Source: Aphanomyces cochlioides (Eukaryota; Oomycota; Saprolegniomycetes; Saprolegniales; Verrucalvaceae). Taken from it: DNA of 64,000 nt. The notes beneath the pieces were generated by a model. That model saw nothing but the letters and a program-made list of their open reading frames with translations. It was not told the DNA's origin and did not search any database. Shown piece by piece: positions 63,623 to 64,000 of the stretch; the first letter of the stretch is position 1, and each line of letters starts with the position of its first letter. Location of the stretch: positions 2,646,299 through 2,710,298 of the forward strand of contig JAHQRK010000010.1 of assembly GCA_019828595.1 (NCBI GenBank). The letters are read 5' to 3'. The translations under genes were made by a program, and so were the position numbers.

Positions 63623-64000
63623 TTTGGGGGTTTGGGGGTTTGGGGGTTTGGGGGTTTGGGGGTTTGGGGGTTTGGGGGTTTGGGGGTTTGGGGGTTTGGG
63701 GGTTTGGGGGTTTGGGGGTTTGGGGGTTTGGGGGTTTGGGGGTTTGGGGGGGGGTTTGGGGGTTTGGGGGTTTGGGGGTTTGGGGGTTTGGGGGTTTGGG
63801 GGTTTGGGGGTTTGGGGGTTTGGGGGTTTGGGGGTTTGGGGGTTTGGGGGTTTGGGGGTTTGGGGGTTTGGGGGTTTGGGGGTTTGGGGGTTTGGGGGTT
63901 TGGGGGTTTGGGGGTTTGGGGGTTTGGGGGTTTGGGGGTTTGGGGGTTTGGGGGTTTGGGGGTTTGGGGGTTTGGGGGTTTGGGGGTTTGGGGGTTTGGG
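63623..64000 (+). repeat. (TTTGGGGG)n telomere-like array
   Basis: About 47 tandem copies of the octamer TTTGGGGG running to the last base of the window. The only irregularity is one unit with nine G (about 63748-63756). The G-rich strand is oriented 5' to 3' toward the right end, as at a chromosome end. If it is a telomere, the unit differs from the TTTAGGG reported for other oomycetes and plants. A plain satellite or an assembly artefact in a low-complexity tract is the alternative. Confidence 0.65.

Noticed and set aside
63623..64000. Reading the TTTGGGGG array as a coding Gly/Phe repeat
   Set aside because: An octamer is not a multiple of three, and no flanking coding sequence exists.
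1..64000. CRISPR arrays, tRNA or rRNA genes
   Set aside because: No regular spacer array and no tRNA or rRNA core sequences were recognised by eye on either strand. A covariance-model scan would be needed to exclude a tRNA.

Overview
The window is eukaryotic nuclear DNA. It looks like an oomycete, most likely from the Saprolegniales (Aphanomyces/Saprolegnia side). This is inference and rests on three things: a long single-exon ankyrin protein built of the HENRxEGCTxxAMDxAAxNGH unit typical of those genomes; very short GT-AG introns (about 36-53 nt, several with a CTGAC-type branch point); and a transposon set (copia, Crypton with a GCR1_C-like tail, pogo/Tigger, piggyBac, Helitron, Harbinger, LINE) of the kind found there. 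No rRNA, tRNA or CRISPR array was recognised.

Layout. 0-8.7 kb: a decayed copia element on the minus strand, split by a Crypton remnant and by a pogo-like element that sits inside a roughly 450-bp inverted repeat. 8.8-28.8 kb: a mosaic in which three gene-derived modules recur in the same order: a small secreted-protein gene (SSP, six copies A-F), an AAA-ATPase-like exon block, and an ankyrin gene fragment. The modules appear to be the remains of a tandem multigene unit, partly inverted and riddled with LINE, pogo, hAT-like, MITE and foldback insertions. Only SSP copies A (8926-9315) and E (26943-27314) are open from signal peptide to stop. 28.8-31.1 kb: AT-rich, no gene. 31.1-32.7 kb: truncated Helitron protein. 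35.2-37.3 kb: broken piggyBac with visible termini. 39.0-40.2 kb: intact Harbinger/DDE_Tnp_4 transposase. 40.9-42.4 kb: Tigger-like transposase with two lesions.

43.6-51.9 kb is the only clear island of host genes. A four-exon gene (+) encodes seven ubiquitin-like domains, a RAD23-type XPC-binding segment and a protein kinase. It converges on a six-exon, membrane-anchored cysteine-synthase-like gene (-), which diverges from an 825-residue ankyrin protein (+). The left edge of the island is a breakpoint: the SSP/AAA repeat ends about 1 base before the kinase gene's start codon.

52.3-57.4 kb: two Crypton elements, one nearly full length but frameshifted, the other lacking its catalytic part. 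57.5-63.1 kb: a degenerate retroelement gag region (coiled coil, capsid-like region, two CCHC knuckles) with no recognisable pol. 63.4-64.0 kb: G-rich DNA ending in about 47 copies of TTTGGGGG with the G-rich strand pointing off the right end. That orientation fits a telomere or telomere-like array, so the whole window may be subtelomeric. Most coding sequence here belongs to mobile elements. The host genes do not form a pathway, although the kinase and its ubiquitin-like domains suggest a ubiquitin/proteasome-linked signalling role.
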